Assembly (NCBI RefSeq): GCF_000760295.1
Contig: NZ_JNBA01000014.1
Span: forward strand, 20,704-84,703
Direction: 5' to 3'
From: Prochlorococcus sp. MIT 0701
GTDB lineage: Bacteria; Cyanobacteriota; Cyanobacteriia; PCC-6307; Cyanobiaceae
DNA length: 64,000 nt
The notes under the pieces are model-generated. The model was given only the letters and a program-made list of their open reading frames with translations, did not search any database and had not been told where the DNA came from. This document shows, one piece after another, positions 42,582 through 51,840 of the stretch. Made by a program: the position numbers and the translations under genes. Within the stretch, counting starts at the first letter, position 1. Each line of letters starts with the position of its first letter.

Positions 42582-44849
42582 GTGAGAAATCGTTTTACTG
42601 ACGTGAAACGCCCTCCGAGACATGGAGTTGCCGAGATGGTTCCCGGACTGCGATGGCTTCTTTGGCCACTGAGCCGCTTTCTGCGTCAGAGCCTATCGAT
42701 GCAGATCCTTGAAGGTTTGCTGGCAGGGGTCATTGCCGGGCTGATGCTTCCCGTCGCCATGGTGAGCCTGCTTGCACCAATAGGGGAAGGCTTCCTTCGG
42801 CTGTTCCAGATGCCAGTTGTGCCGTTTTTGAGCATTTCGCTCGTGGCTGGAGTGGGACGCCTTGAACTTGCTCAAGCAAGTCGGCTGCTCGGCCGAGCGG
42901 CAATTGTGCTGATGGGGTTTTGGGTGGTCGTGCTCGGGGCAGTGCTTTTGATTCCCCTTGGCTTTCCAGATTGGCGGGAAGCATCGTTCTTCCGGCCAAG
43001 CCTCTTAGAAGCTGCTCAGCCGATGAACCTCATCGAACTGTTTATTCCAGTCAATCCATTCGCAGCATTTGCAGACACACAAATTCCAGCAGTAGTGCTG
43101 TTTTCTATTGCGCTCGGCATCGCTCTGATTTCAGTTCCAAAAAGGCAGGGCCTGATCGAGGTGTTGGACCGGGTTCAATCAGGGCTTTTGAAGATCTCTG
43201 CATACATCGCAAGGTATACACCACTTGGAGTATTTGCGATCCTCGCAAGCACGACGTCTCAAGTTTCACCATCAGAGATCCCTCGACTCGCCATCTACAT
43301 TGTTTTGCAGGGCGGAGTTGCAGTTGTCCTTACATTTCTCTTCCTTCCCTACCTCGTTCAAGCAGTCATCCCTATCAAGGCCGGGGAACTCATCAAGTCT
43401 TTCCGTACACCGCTTGTGATTGCGTTCTCAACAGCAAATTTACTGGTGGTACTTCCATTACTAATCAATCAAGGCAAACAGCTCTTGATTGAGGGGATGG
43501 CAAGACAACGTTCGCTTGGCTTAGAAGATCGTGAAAGCCGTAAAAAGTTAGCTCAGTCGATCGAATTACCGGTTGAGGTGCTAACGCCTCTTGCGCTGGT
43601 CTTTCCTGATATGGGCCGAGTGTTGTCGCTTGCTTTCGTACCTTTTGCAGGTTGGCTCACAGGCAATCCGTTAACAGTCGAACAAATGCCCAGCTTCCTG
43701 ATTACAGGCCTGGCAAGCACCTTCCTTGAAGGAGTGCTTGCGATGACATTCCTGCTGAGCAAGATGGGCCTCCCTACAGACATGGTGAATCTCTATATCG
43801 CCCTTGATCAGTTGGCTGTAGCACGTCTTGGCACGCTGCTCGCATGCATGAGTGTGATCAGCCTTGTACTTGTTGGTACATGGATCAGCCTAGAGGGATT
43901 TCGTTACAGATTGTCGAAACTTTTACCGGTTGCTATCTCAATGCTAATTATCCCAATATTCATCAGTGTGAGTCGGTTTATCCTCAATCAAATTCCGCAA
44001 CCAAGCAATCCATACCGAAGTCAACTCGAGACTCAAGGCTTTGTTCTGGCCAAAGAAAAAGCCGAGCTAATCGAGGAACCCAAGCCACTCGAAGAAGCCG
44101 GCATCTGGTCGTCAATGAAGGCTAGAGGAACAATTCGTTACTGCATCCATAAGCAGGATTATCCAATGGCTTATCGCAATGCAAAACAAGAGTTGGTTGG
44201 AGCTGATGTAGAAACTGGACTCTTATTTGCAGAAGATATGGGGATGAAAGCCAGCTTTATTCAAATCGATCACTTGGGCAATCCAAATAAGGTTAGACCA
44301 AATGGACTAGAGGCACTGAAGAATGAATTATGTGACCTAAAGCTATCCAGCGATATCATTATACCTCAGGAGTCTGCTGAGGTGTTGTACACTTCAACCA
44401 ATCAAAGCTATGGCATAGGATTGCTGTTAAAGGGGAGTCGATTCAGTAGCAAATATAGATGGAAAGAGATCAAGGCTATAAAAGGTTTTCGAGTTGGCCT
44501 CGAAGCTCATTCCCCATACAGTATCAACTGGGTGCAACGATTGCTTCCTCACGCTATCCTGAACACATCGAAAGGAACGGCCGAGCTACTCAAGGAACTC
44601 AAAAATGATAATCTTGATGCAGTAATCATTTCGGCCCAGAAGGGTGCTGCTTGGAATGTACTCGAACCAAGCCTGACATTACTTGTACCAAAACCTACAA
44701 AAAGCTTGCCGACCGCAAGACAAGTTCCTGAAGATGCGATTGAGCTCTCCAGGGTTTGGAATCATTGGCTAAAGCTGCAGGGGTTTGACGGAACTAAAAA
44801 TAAAGTTTATCAACACTGGGTTGAAGGAATTGCAGATGAGGAAAAATAA
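42582..44849 (+). CDS. Dicarboxylate/amino-acid:cation symporter fused to a solute-binding domain
   Basis: 755 aa from a GTG. Residues about 35-470 are a DAACS-type symporter (SMQILEGLLAGVIAGLMLPV, NPFAAFADTQIPAVVLFSIA, ARYTPLGVFAILASTTSQV, LPLLINQGKQLL). After a Pro/Glu-rich linker (EEPKPLEE), residues about 500-755 form an SBP_bac_3-like periplasmic domain: IRYCIHKQDYPMAYRNAKQE, LVGADVETGLLFAEDMGM, KLSSDIIIPQ. A substrate-binding domain tethered to a secondary transporter could raise affinity or gate it. The fusion is the unusual point. The length is far above the usual 420 aa symporter. Confidence 0.85.
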   Translation: MRNRFTDVKRPPRHGVAEMVPGLRWLLWPLSRFLRQSLSMQILEGLLAGVIAGLMLPVAMVSLLAPIGEGFLRLFQMPVVPFLSISLVAGVGRLELAQASRLLGRAAIVLMGFWVVVLGAVLLIPLGFPDWREASFFRPSLLEAAQPMNLIELFIPVNPFAAFADTQIPAVVLFSIALGIALISVPKRQGLIEVLDRVQSGLLKISAYIARYTPLGVFAILASTTSQVSPSEIPRLAIYIVLQGGVAVVLTFLFLPYLVQAVIPIKAGELIKSFRTPLVIAFSTANLLVVLPLLINQGKQLLIEGMARQRSLGLEDRESRKKLAQSIELPVEVLTPLALVFPDMGRVLSLAFVPFAGWLTGNPLTVEQMPSFLITGLASTFLEGVLAMTFLLSKMGLPTDMVNLYIALDQLAVARLGTLLACMSVISLVLVGTWISLEGFRYRLSKLLPVAISMLIIPIFISVSRFILNQIPQPSNPYRSQLETQGFVLAKEKAELIEEPKPLEEAGIWSSMKARGTIRYCIHKQDYPMAYRNAKQELVGADVETGLLFAEDMGMKASFIQIDHLGNPNKVRPNGLEALKNELCDLKLSSDIIIPQESAEVLYTSTNQSYGIGLLLKGSRFSSKYRWKEIKAIKGFRVGLEAHSPYSINWVQRLLPHAILNTSKGTAELLKELKNDNLDAVIISAQKGAAWNVLEPSLTLLVPKPTKSLPTARQVPEDAIELSRVWNHWLKLQGFDGTKNKVYQHWVEGIADEEK

Positions 44850-45141
44850 TGTCACCAACACGATCAATCGAGTAATAGACAAGACTTGATAGTTGCCTAA
44901 TCATTCCAAAATCGATATCTTAGAAATATGTAAATCAATGATATTGCTAGAGTACGCGAGAACTTTAAGGAGGAATCAATATTGTATCCATAAAAAATGA
45001 CAAGAAAGAATCAGACTATTGATCAGATTCAGTCAGTTTGATCAAAGGGTGTTCTGTTTAGAGATCAATAACCAAATAGTTTTCGTAGTGAAGCAAAATC
45101 TAAGTACAAACATCTGCGCCAGCCTGCCGCTCTCTTTTGAT

Positions 45142-45504
45142 CTAGTCAGGATTGACAGCCTTGGTCAGGCCAGAAGAAAGGGGATGAAGCTTCTTCCGAG
45201 CGCGAGGGGGTGACACCCTCAACCGTGAAGTCGATGCACTGCTGGATAATTGATGGGCATGTGGACCCCATTCTGGGATAGGTGCTGGTTGTGCATCCCG
45301 ATTGACAGGCGTTGAAGGAACTGGAGTTAACGATGATCGGGAAGGTTTTACAGGTCGTTGGGAACCCGATTCAGTCAATGTGATCAACAAGGCGATTGCG
45401 CTAATAAATACGGGGCGCAAAGTGAAAACTGAAAAGCGCCCTCCGAGCAATAGGGCAATGCCAACAACAAGTGCCAGCTCGTAAGGGTGTGGAGAGGATC
45501 GCAT
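45142..45504 (-). CDS. Membrane protein with a Pro/Ser-rich tail (120 aa)
   Basis: MRSSPHPYELALVVGIALLL, then RFSVFTLRPVFISAIALLIT gives two membrane helices. The rest is Pro/Ser/Arg-rich and basic (SLTPVPSTPVNRDAQPAPIP, RLRVSPPRARKKL), probably disordered. No family recognised. Likely a small cyanobacterial membrane protein. Confidence 0.6.
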   Translation of the reverse strand: MRSSPHPYELALVVGIALLLGGRFSVFTLRPVFISAIALLITLTESGSQRPVKPSRSSLTPVPSTPVNRDAQPAPIPEWGPHAHQLSSSASTSRLRVSPPRARKKLHPLSSGLTKAVNPD

Positions 45505-45541
45505 TGATCGTCATCCAATTCGGTAGTACTAAAGCTTTTAA

Positions 45542-45706
45542 CGCATTGACCTTCTTGTAGCAAGGATTGCATCGATCTTCGAAAGCCCTGATCCAGCAGT
45601 TGAGCTGCCCATCGCTAGAGAACAATGCAAAGGGCGAATGGTCCGCTGGTTAATTGATCAAACCCAGCAAGACGTCTTGTCAACAAGCAAAAAAGTGCTC
45701 AGCTAG
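45542..45706 (+). CDS. Coding-like fragment lacking a start codon
   Basis: The frame after a TAA reads RIDLLVARIASIFESPDPAV, ELPIAREQCKGRMVRWLIDQ, TQQDVLSTSKKVLS and stops. The content is convincingly protein-like, but there is no ATG, GTG or TTG, so it may be truncated, start at ATT, or have a frameshift upstream. Cytoplasmic; no family recognised. Confidence 0.35.
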   Translation, partial: RIDLLVARIASIFESPDPAVELPIAREQCKGRMVRWLIDQTQQDVLSTSKKVLS

Positions 45707-45959
45707 CGCGAAGATATTGGGCCTCATCAGGTGTGATCTCTTGGATTTATAGGCTGATCACTCTTGAAGCCAATTGCCTGTGCCAACCAAGCGTCATCTC
45801 TCTAAATCGAGTTGAGAGCTCTCTCTCCCCTGGCTGAAATAGATCCGATAGTGATTGCCCAAGTGCAGCAGGTTCACCCTCACTTCAAGGTACTGTCAAG
45901 CTCTATTCGCAGGCTTGCGTTGAAGTTCTGAGGGCCGAATCAACTCCGAACTCTCAGAC

Positions 45960-46811
45960 TCACTGATCACTGGAGTAAGGCCCAAAATGAGTTGCACAGC
46001 TTGCACCGCAGTGAGCCCCTAGGTTGATCGCCTGTTCAACAGTCCAGCCAGCAGCCAAACCGGCAGTTACCCCAGCGGCAAAGCTATCTCCACAGCCATA
46101 GGAATCCACAACTGGAGACTTCAGTGAAACAGCCTGATAGCGTCCGCCAGGCCATAGCTGACCTCCTAAAGCTCCTTCGGTTGCAATTCTCAGCCGGGGA
46201 GTTGGAAAGAGGGCTGTATCTGGAACGTGTTCGCCTGGATCAAGACCACTACCAATTAGCGCATCAAGCTGAATATTCGCCTGCTCAAGTGTCTCTAGAC
46301 GAACGCGAGGAGTAGCTGCCATCACAGCAGCACGACGACAATGATGCAAGGCGGGTGCATCTGCAGCAGTCACAAAAACACCGTCGTAACCAGCAAGGGA
46401 TTCCCAGGCCAGCGCATCCTTTGCTCTGGGCTGTAAACGATCGCCAATCACTGTAATTGCCCGTTCCCCATGAGAATCAACCAGGCTGATCGCCCGACGA
46501 GTGGGTTGATCACGCCAAGCCACAGTCAGGCTTAAGCCAAGCTGCTGCAGTCTTTGAAAACTCTGTTCACCGTATGAATCTCGACCTAGCGCTGTTATGA
46601 ATTGAACGGGTTGTTTAACGAGCCGAGCCAATTGCACTGCGACGACAGCTCCACCGCCAGCGGGTTCTTCAAAATAATGATCGGTATGGCCGATTACCCC
46701 AGGCTGGGGTAGTTGATCTATAGACAGGAATGTGACCCATTCAACGTGGCCCACAACTGCCAACTTCAGGTTGGGAAGATCAGGCAGGTCCTGGGGTTCC
46801 AAGGGATTCAT
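45960..46811 (-). CDS. PfkB-family carbohydrate/nucleoside kinase
   Basis: 283 aa from the ATG at 46811 (an upstream 27-codon extension looks non-native). EEPAGGGAVVAVQLARLVKQ and ITALGRDSYGEQSFQRLQQL form the substrate-binding half. SPVVDSYGCGDSFAAGVTAG, near the end, is the ATP/anion-hole motif with the catalytic Asp (usually GAGD, here GCGD). It phosphorylates a sugar or nucleoside; which one is not clear. Cytosolic. Confidence 0.87.
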   Translation of the reverse strand: MNPLEPQDLPDLPNLKLAVVGHVEWVTFLSIDQLPQPGVIGHTDHYFEEPAGGGAVVAVQLARLVKQPVQFITALGRDSYGEQSFQRLQQLGLSLTVAWRDQPTRRAISLVDSHGERAITVIGDRLQPRAKDALAWESLAGYDGVFVTAADAPALHHCRRAAVMAATPRVRLETLEQANIQLDALIGSGLDPGEHVPDTALFPTPRLRIATEGALGGQLWPGGRYQAVSLKSPVVDSYGCGDSFAAGVTAGLAAGWTVEQAINLGAHCGASCATHFGPYSSDQ

Positions 46812-46843
46812 GGTGATTGATCCACTCAATAGAAAAGGATGAA

Positions 46844-47026
46844 TCAGTAGGGCATGGTCAGGTCGTTGGGGCTGTTGGCTATCGATTGGCAATAGGCCTG
46901 GGCTACTTGTTTAGAAAATGATCGTTGCAGGGCATGCAAAAAGCCTTGGCTGATTTCTGGCCTCACAAAACGGAGGGCTGGCGAATGGCATAACTCTTTG
47001 GTATCCCTGGGTAACTGCCAAAGCAC
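46844..47026 (-). CDS. Small soluble protein (60 aa), divergent to 47028
   Basis: MLWQLPRDTKELCHSPALRF, VRPEISQGFLHALQRSFSKQ, AQAYCQSIANSPNDLT. Natural-looking helical protein with two cysteines. It ends 32 bases before the kinase start, so they may be co-transcribed. No family recognised. Confidence 0.45.
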   Translation of the reverse strand: MLWQLPRDTKELCHSPALRFVRPEISQGFLHALQRSFSKQVAQAYCQSIANSPNDLTMPY

Positions 47027-47027
47027 A

Positions 47028-47198
47028 ATGGCAACACTGTTACAGGCAACTGGGGTGGATCTAGAGCCATGCCTTTGCGAGCATTGCTGTCAGATTAGAA
47101 GTCAACAAAAGGAAGCCCAGAGAGTCTGGCAACTTCCGAAATTCCAAAGCGGTTGCTGGCAGCGTCTTGATCTGCATTGTTCCAGCAAGGTCGCATAA
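47028..47198 (+). CDS. Small cysteine-rich protein (56 aa)
   Basis: MATLLQATGVDLEPCLCEHC then CQIRSQQKEAQRVWQLPKFQ and CWQRLDLHC. Six cysteines, including a CLCEHCC cluster, point to metal binding. It starts one base from the start of the gene on the other strand, so both depend on overlapping control sequences. No family recognised. Confidence 0.45.
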   Translation: MATLLQATGVDLEPCLCEHCCQIRSQQKEAQRVWQLPKFQSGCWQRLDLHCSSKVA

Positions 47199-47498
47199 CC
47201 GGAGAATGGCAACGAGATGATCGACAGAACCACACCCAGCCCTTGATGCGAGCTGGGTTGGCCTTTCTCCTGGTCATCTCAGCATGATGATTAGAACTGT
47301 TCACTGACGTTGATAGTTCGCATTCACGTTCTCAAAAGACAGCCCAAAAAGCCGTTCGCAAATGATCGTTATAGACAAGAGCTTGCTTAATGGAATGAGT
47401 AAGCCAACCAGTCTGCTCGAAGGGCCTTGTAGAAGACACGATAGGGATAAGGTCTGATTGTCACTTGATCAGCTTTATTGAAAACGGCTTGAGACCAT

Positions 47499-47672
47499 TC
47501 AAGACCTGTGCTGTTCGCGATTGAGTTCGAGTAAGACCTGATCTTCAATAGCGTTTCTAAGCCATGAGGCAATAGAACGACGCTCATTCCTTGCCAAGCG
47601 TTCCACCTCTGCTGCAAGCGAAAGCGGAAGGTTGACAGCCAGTCGCCTGGTGATGGTGAGATTGACAGGCAT
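47499..47672 (-). CDS. Ribbon-helix-helix DNA-binding protein (57 aa)
   Basis: MPVNLTITRRLAVNLPLSLA, AEVERLARNERRSIASWLRN, AIEDQVLLELNREQHRS. A short strand, then two helices with the NERRSIASWLRNAI segment: the CopG/Arc ribbon-helix-helix pattern. Such proteins bind DNA as dimers and often act as antitoxins or small repressors. No toxin gene is seen next to it. A longer overlapping minus-strand frame (47387-47695) is not coding-like. Confidence 0.72.
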   Translation of the reverse strand: MPVNLTITRRLAVNLPLSLAAEVERLARNERRSIASWLRNAIEDQVLLELNREQHRS

Positions 47673-47834
47673 TGCCCTGAAGCTTTATCAGCCATGAGAT
47701 ATTAGCCATAAGGGATCCAGAGTGAAGCGTAGGGATATCCCCACACACCAGGGGTTGCACTTTGCATCCCAAAGGGTCGATGATTCAGGGGCCGGCAAAG
47801 TCCGGCATCAAAACAACTCAATCGCAATGAGCAA

Positions 47835-48020
47835 ATGAACAACACAATCAAGAGAACGTCAGCAACGCGTGAACTGACAAACATCCACACGATCAAGTTG
47901 GCAGTGCTCGATGCAATCGAATATGCCGAGCAGCGAGGTGATTTAAACCTAGCTCTCGCCTATGCCGCTCTCCTCAAGAAAGATCTCGACCCATTAATCA
48001 AAGAGAGGCTAGGACTATGA
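47835..48020 (+). CDS. Small helical protein (61 aa), coupled to 48017
   Basis: MNNTIKRTSATRELTNIHTI, KLAVLDAIEYAEQRGDLNLA, LAYAALLKKDLDPLIKERLG. Soluble, alpha-helical, repeat-like. The last four bases overlap the next ATG (ATGA), so the two genes are translationally coupled. No family recognised. Confidence 0.65.
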   Translation: MNNTIKRTSATRELTNIHTIKLAVLDAIEYAEQRGDLNLALAYAALLKKDLDPLIKERLGL

Positions 48021-48292
48021 AACTCACAAATGTTGTAGCAAAACATGGATTCGTTCCATCTGCTCTTGCCCAAATCAACAATGCCAAGCTGTATGAGCGC
48101 AACAACTCAGACGGAGTTACAGAACTACTATGCGTTCAGAAAATAGGCAACGGCATGAGAGTTGACCGCATGCCATTACTGATAGCATCTGGTTTAATCA
48201 TCCCTATTGGTGAAGCAGTCAAAGAGATCCTACCTACATCTGAACTACAGGGATTTCTCGAAGTAACACTTAAGCCTGCTGGGTTCCATTAA
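48017..48292 (+). CDS. Small protein (91 aa), coupled to 47835
   Basis: MKLTNVVAKHGFVPSALAQI then NNAKLYERNNSDGVTELLCV, KIGNGMRVDRMPLLIASGLI and a helix EAVKEILPTSELQGFLEV. A mixed alpha/beta soluble protein. It overlaps the upstream gene by four bases, implying a common complex or stoichiometry. Function unknown. Confidence 0.65.
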   Translation: MKLTNVVAKHGFVPSALAQINNAKLYERNNSDGVTELLCVQKIGNGMRVDRMPLLIASGLIIPIGEAVKEILPTSELQGFLEVTLKPAGFH

Positions 48293-48476
48293 GCTGCTTT
48301 TCATTTAACAGCAAAGCCCTATTTATAAACTATGCAGGCACTACTTGGTAAGCGGTTGAGAATGGATAAGAGGTGAGTCTAGGAACAAGTAGGTATCAAT
48401 AATTAGAAAGGGGAGTAAATGGTCTTTGATCCAATCATCAACAAATAGAATAAGAAACGTCAGGCATCTAATCAGC

Positions 48477-48809
48477 TCAATTGTTTTCTTGATCAAACCA
48501 AGGCCGACTATCAAAATCCTCAGAAGGATGCAAACAAGCCTCTTGCGTATTTTGGTCTATTTGTTGATTCACTATCTGATCATCAGGTGTTTTGGCTTCA
48601 AGTGTTGGTAGCTGTTGCCAGCCACTGTTCCACATAGAGGAGTCCTTCATCTCCTGCCAAGACACACGTAAACGTGCTTGCCCATCTAGCACAGAAACGA
48701 GATTTACCCATCGATCTGCTCCCTTACCACCATAGTTGATCGCAACAAAATGGCGAAAACCAAGCCTATAAGTTGTGCTTGTCCAAGCTTTGTTGGGTGG
48801 CCAGTTCAT
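48477..48809 (-). CDS. Trp-rich DUF2389/TIGR02450-like protein
   Basis: 110 aa from the ATG at 48809. The start NWPPNKAWTSTTYRLGFRHF, then VSVLDGQARLRVSWQEMKDS and MWNSGWQQLP match the short, Trp-rich family defined as TIGR02450 (DUF2389): a WT..P...HF block and an L.D...W..GW end. The C-terminal 45 residues are low-complexity and acidic. Function unknown in any organism; small soluble protein. Confidence 0.78.
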   Translation of the reverse strand: MNWPPNKAWTSTTYRLGFRHFVAINYGGKGADRWVNLVSVLDGQARLRVSWQEMKDSSMWNSGWQQLPTLEAKTPDDQIVNQQIDQNTQEACLHPSEDFDSRPWFDQENN

Positions 48810-49027
48810 AGGTATAGTAAGGCGATGCAAAAATCGGAAAATACATTTTTACCAAGGATTCGGAGTCGATGGAAAATATCTATAGTTTTAGTAACGAAAC
48901 AAAGACAGGAGATTCTGTTCTTTAGCCATGACAATCCTAGAGCTATCTTGAACAAAATCATGGGATTGTTTTGGGATTATGGTCTACCCAGCTGGGTAGT
49001 CTCGCGGCAATCACGCTCCTTTAAGCC

Positions 49028-49411
49028 ATGGCTAGCTGCGAGGATCCTGCAGAGAACGGAAGCCTAGGGAATGAATGGCTTGCGTTAAGTGGTGTCAAAG
49101 ATGACGACTATCAATTGCTTAGAGACCCTAAGCCTCTAAATTTAGATATGGCCAAACTCAAGACCGACAAGTCAGCACCTTGGCCCTTGTTGGTGATCAG
49201 CTTCTTCATCTCGTTATTTATCGGTAGCCAATTAGGGCTGGTTGGCCAGATGCTCCTATCTGAAATCAGTGGGCAAATGAATTCTAATGGAAGAAAAGAT
49301 CAACACTATAGAATCAAGAAAGGACTGCCACAGTCACAAAAATCGAGCTGTATCCAACCAGCAGACGGCGGCCCAGCATTGAACGAAAACTTCGAGCCAT
49401 GCACAAATTAG
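49028..49411 (+). CDS. Single-TM protein (127 aa)
   Basis: N-terminal 50 residues are acidic and soluble (MASCEDPAENGSLGNEWLAL, KPLNLDMAKLKTDKSAPW), then a helix PLLVISFFISLFIGSQLGLV, and a polar C-terminus with two cysteines. A middle-anchored membrane protein. Start may be later. No family recognised. Confidence 0.45.
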   Translation: MASCEDPAENGSLGNEWLALSGVKDDDYQLLRDPKPLNLDMAKLKTDKSAPWPLLVISFFISLFIGSQLGLVGQMLLSEISGQMNSNGRKDQHYRIKKGLPQSQKSSCIQPADGGPALNENFEPCTN

Positions 49412-49595
49412 AGTGTGATTCCTTCTCCTTGAAAGAACATCCTTAAGATGGCCAACACAGCAAGGCTGCTAAGTAACAAACTAGCTGATTGGAATGAACA
49501 GAACACACATTCGTTACATATTCTTGGACAGGCAAAATAAATAACAAGAAGGATTGTCAGATTGGAATCAAATGGAAATTGATAATTAGCAGAAT

Positions 49596-50249
49596 TTAGT
49601 CTGCAGTCTTAATGATAATCTCTACACGTCGATTGCGCTGTCGTCCTATTGGATCATCGCCTCCTTTTTCAGTTGTGTTAGAGACCACCGGCTTCAATTC
49701 CCCCAAGCCCTTGGTGACGAATTGAACACTGCTTAGGCCACCATCAGAGACAAACCAGTCTCGAACTGAAACTGCACGCTTCTCAGAAAGCGTTTGATTA
49801 TATTCATTCGAACCCTTCGAGTCCGTATGTCCTTCAACGCGAACATCGCCCCTTGAAGTCTCACGGATGCGTTTGGCGACAGTCTCAAGAGAAGCAACAG
49901 CTGATGGCTTGAGGTTGGCTTTATCGAAATCAAAGAGAACATCAGCAGCAAGTTCAATGAGAACCTCATTTTCTTGTTTAGTAGTAATATTGAGATCATT
50001 AATCGAAGAGGTAAGATCCTTCATCGAATAGGCAAGACCCTGGATCTTATAATCAAGATCTAGAATTGATAACTTATGTTCAATCGGGCGTTGAATAAGG
50101 TCTATCTCCTTTGCTTCCTGATCAATAAGCTCAGGGCCACGATTATCTTGATTAGCCCTGAGACAATGCGGAAGAAGACAAGAAACTAAAAGAAGAGTAT
50201 GGAATGCCCATTTTATCTTATTTGTATGTTGAAGGTTGTTTTTATTCAT
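49596..50249 (-). CDS. OmpA-family peptidoglycan-binding protein
   Basis: 217 aa from the ATG at 50249, giving a signal peptide (KIKWAFHTLLLVSCLLPHCL, cleaved near LRA). A helical stalk follows (LDYKIQGLAYSMKDLTSSIN), then the OmpA domain: DVLFDFDKANLKPSAVASLE, RVEGHTDSKGSNEYNQTLSE, KRAVSVRDWFV, IGRQRNRRVEI. The Asp and Arg that bind diaminopimelate in peptidoglycan are present. It links the envelope to the cell wall. It starts four bases after the preceding lipoprotein stops: same operon. Confidence 0.88.
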   Translation of the reverse strand: MNKNNLQHTNKIKWAFHTLLLVSCLLPHCLRANQDNRGPELIDQEAKEIDLIQRPIEHKLSILDLDYKIQGLAYSMKDLTSSINDLNITTKQENEVLIELAADVLFDFDKANLKPSAVASLETVAKRIRETSRGDVRVEGHTDSKGSNEYNQTLSEKRAVSVRDWFVSDGGLSSVQFVTKGLGELKPVVSNTTEKGGDDPIGRQRNRRVEIIIKTAD

Positions 50250-50253
50250 TGAG

Positions 50254-50862
50254 TCATTCTGTGATTTGTACATCCTCGATTGGAGGGATGCCAGGAAGGT
50301 ATAAAGATATCGTTTCAATATCGTTTGGCGGAGCAGGGAACTTGGCCCACACATTAATAGTGGCACCAGGCTCTAAGGTATTTTCCCTACCTAACATTGA
50401 TTGATTACTTGTTATTGGCTTGCCATCAGCCTTTACAACAAGATGCTTTTTCTGATTAACATTGTCGATGATATAAGCATCTGAAGCTGCCCTATAGTTA
50501 CAGGGCCAACCATGACATCCCTTAGTAAGCTTCTTCTCCTCTGAAGAGTTATTAGTATATGTCCAATAGATATTTAATGTGTTTCCACTTGAGCGTTTGA
50601 CTCTCATTAGCGCAACCTCAACACTATCAAGCTCATGCGGCTCAATAGCTATTGCATTTACATTTCTCTTGTGAGCTGTTCTCCTTACTGGGGTGCTTTC
50701 AGGTTTCGGCTGTTCTTTAGCTGTTTCAACCTCTGCTCTCTCCTCAGAACTCATATCTCTAGAGGATTTCTGAGGCTCACTGCTCCCTAAACATCCACTA
50801 CAAAGGATCATGGCAAGGGATAAACTAGTTAAGGCAAGCGGGGCTGATTTTCGGTTGCTCAT
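50254..50862 (-). CDS. Lipoprotein, partner of the OmpA gene (202 aa)
   Basis: MSNRKSAPLALTSLSLAMIL then CSGC, a lipobox. A low-complexity acidic linker (SSEERAEVETAKEQPKPEST) precedes a beta-rich domain with LNIYWTYTNNSSEEKKLTKG, CHGWPCNYRAASDAYIIDN and GATINVWAKFPAPPNDIETI. It looks like a domain of immunoglobulin-like or DUF4352 type for envelope stability. Its stop is four bases from the OmpA start, so the two are co-expressed. Confidence 0.7.
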   Translation of the reverse strand: MSNRKSAPLALTSLSLAMILCSGCLGSSEPQKSSRDMSSEERAEVETAKEQPKPESTPVRRTAHKRNVNAIAIEPHELDSVEVALMRVKRSSGNTLNIYWTYTNNSSEEKKLTKGCHGWPCNYRAASDAYIIDNVNQKKHLVVKADGKPITSNQSMLGRENTLEPGATINVWAKFPAPPNDIETISLYLPGIPPIEDVQITE

Positions 50863-51525
50863 GAGCTTAGATTTTGATTTGACATTTGAACAATGGAATT
50901 AATTGAGAAATTTATTAGTATTCTTGACTTCCTTATAACTGACTAATGAAAAACAGGCAAGGTAATGTTAAGAAAATGAACCTTTCATCATCCATGCATT
51001 TCTCAGCAAACAAAAGATGGAGCAATTTTTGCGATGACTTGCTTCATTTAAAATGTTTAGAAAACAATGACATGGCTTCCTGATGACGGCCGTGCTTCGT
51101 TAGATATTTCACGCGTTTTAAAATCTGTGCCTTTTGTTGTTTTTTGGGAGTGTCGCTGTTCATTGGTCTGAAATAAGTTAGAAAGCATAAAGCTCTGAGT
51201 GTTGATAGTTTCTCCCAATAATGGCTGATAAGTAGTGATCAGAGACAAGATATGCTGTGACTCTGCTCACACAAATATTCGTCGATACAAAGGCTTCGAA
51301 CCGTAAACGCAAGAGATTAACTTGGATTAGGTCAACACAGGCAATGGTGAATATTTTCAATGCGGCAGTAGTTGAATATGTTGAGATCATGTTTTGAATC
51401 GAGTTAATATTCCATACCTTATTATGGCAGACACTTTTTGCGAGAAGGATATTTTAACTAGACAGGTCTTGGATATATCTTGCCTGCAGAAATTAAGTAA
51501 AGAATGAGCTCGTGATACAAGGATT
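50863..51525. other. Intergenic, AT-rich, no supported gene
   Basis: About 660 bases. Two minus-strand frames (51057-51248 and 51178-51390) overlap each other and show no start context or motif. The promoter of the lipoprotein-OmpA pair should be in the first 100 bases. Confidence 0.4.
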
Positions 51526-51840
51526 TTATTTCGACGTCTCTGGGGACTCGCCAGCTGGCCTGTCAAAGACAAACTTAAGAATTAGGATTGCCAGCCCTAG
51601 GATGAAGGTGATTACATTGAACAGGATTACTGGCATAGAATGTATTCCCCATCCATATATTTCCCATAGGATGATGCCGGCGATAAAAAGAATGAACATC
51701 ACGTAAGAGATGTCTTTTGCTGATTTAGATCGCCAAACCTTTACTAATTGAGGAACAAAAGCAATTGTGGTTAGTGTTCCAGCTATTAATCCCAAAACAT
51801 CCATAGAAGAGAGAGAGTCCATCAGGGCCTCCAGAGCCAT
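51526..51840 (-). CDS. SemiSWEET sugar transporter, copy 2
   Basis: 104 aa, or fewer if a later Met is used. Helix one ends LIAGTLTTIAFVPQLVKVWR with the PQ motif; SKSAKDISYVMFILFIAGII and LWEIYGWGIHSMPVILFNVI follow, then LILKFVFDRP. The order matches copy 1 at 22397-22687, though the two are well diverged and not a recent duplication. Forms a dimeric inner-membrane sugar facilitator. Confidence 0.85.
   Translation of the reverse strand: MALEALMDSLSSMDVLGLIAGTLTTIAFVPQLVKVWRSKSAKDISYVMFILFIAGIILWEIYGWGIHSMPVILFNVITFILGLAILILKFVFDRPAGESPETSK

Noticed and set aside
47387..47695. Minus-strand 102-codon frame
   Set aside because: Covers the RHH gene in another frame and has no motif.
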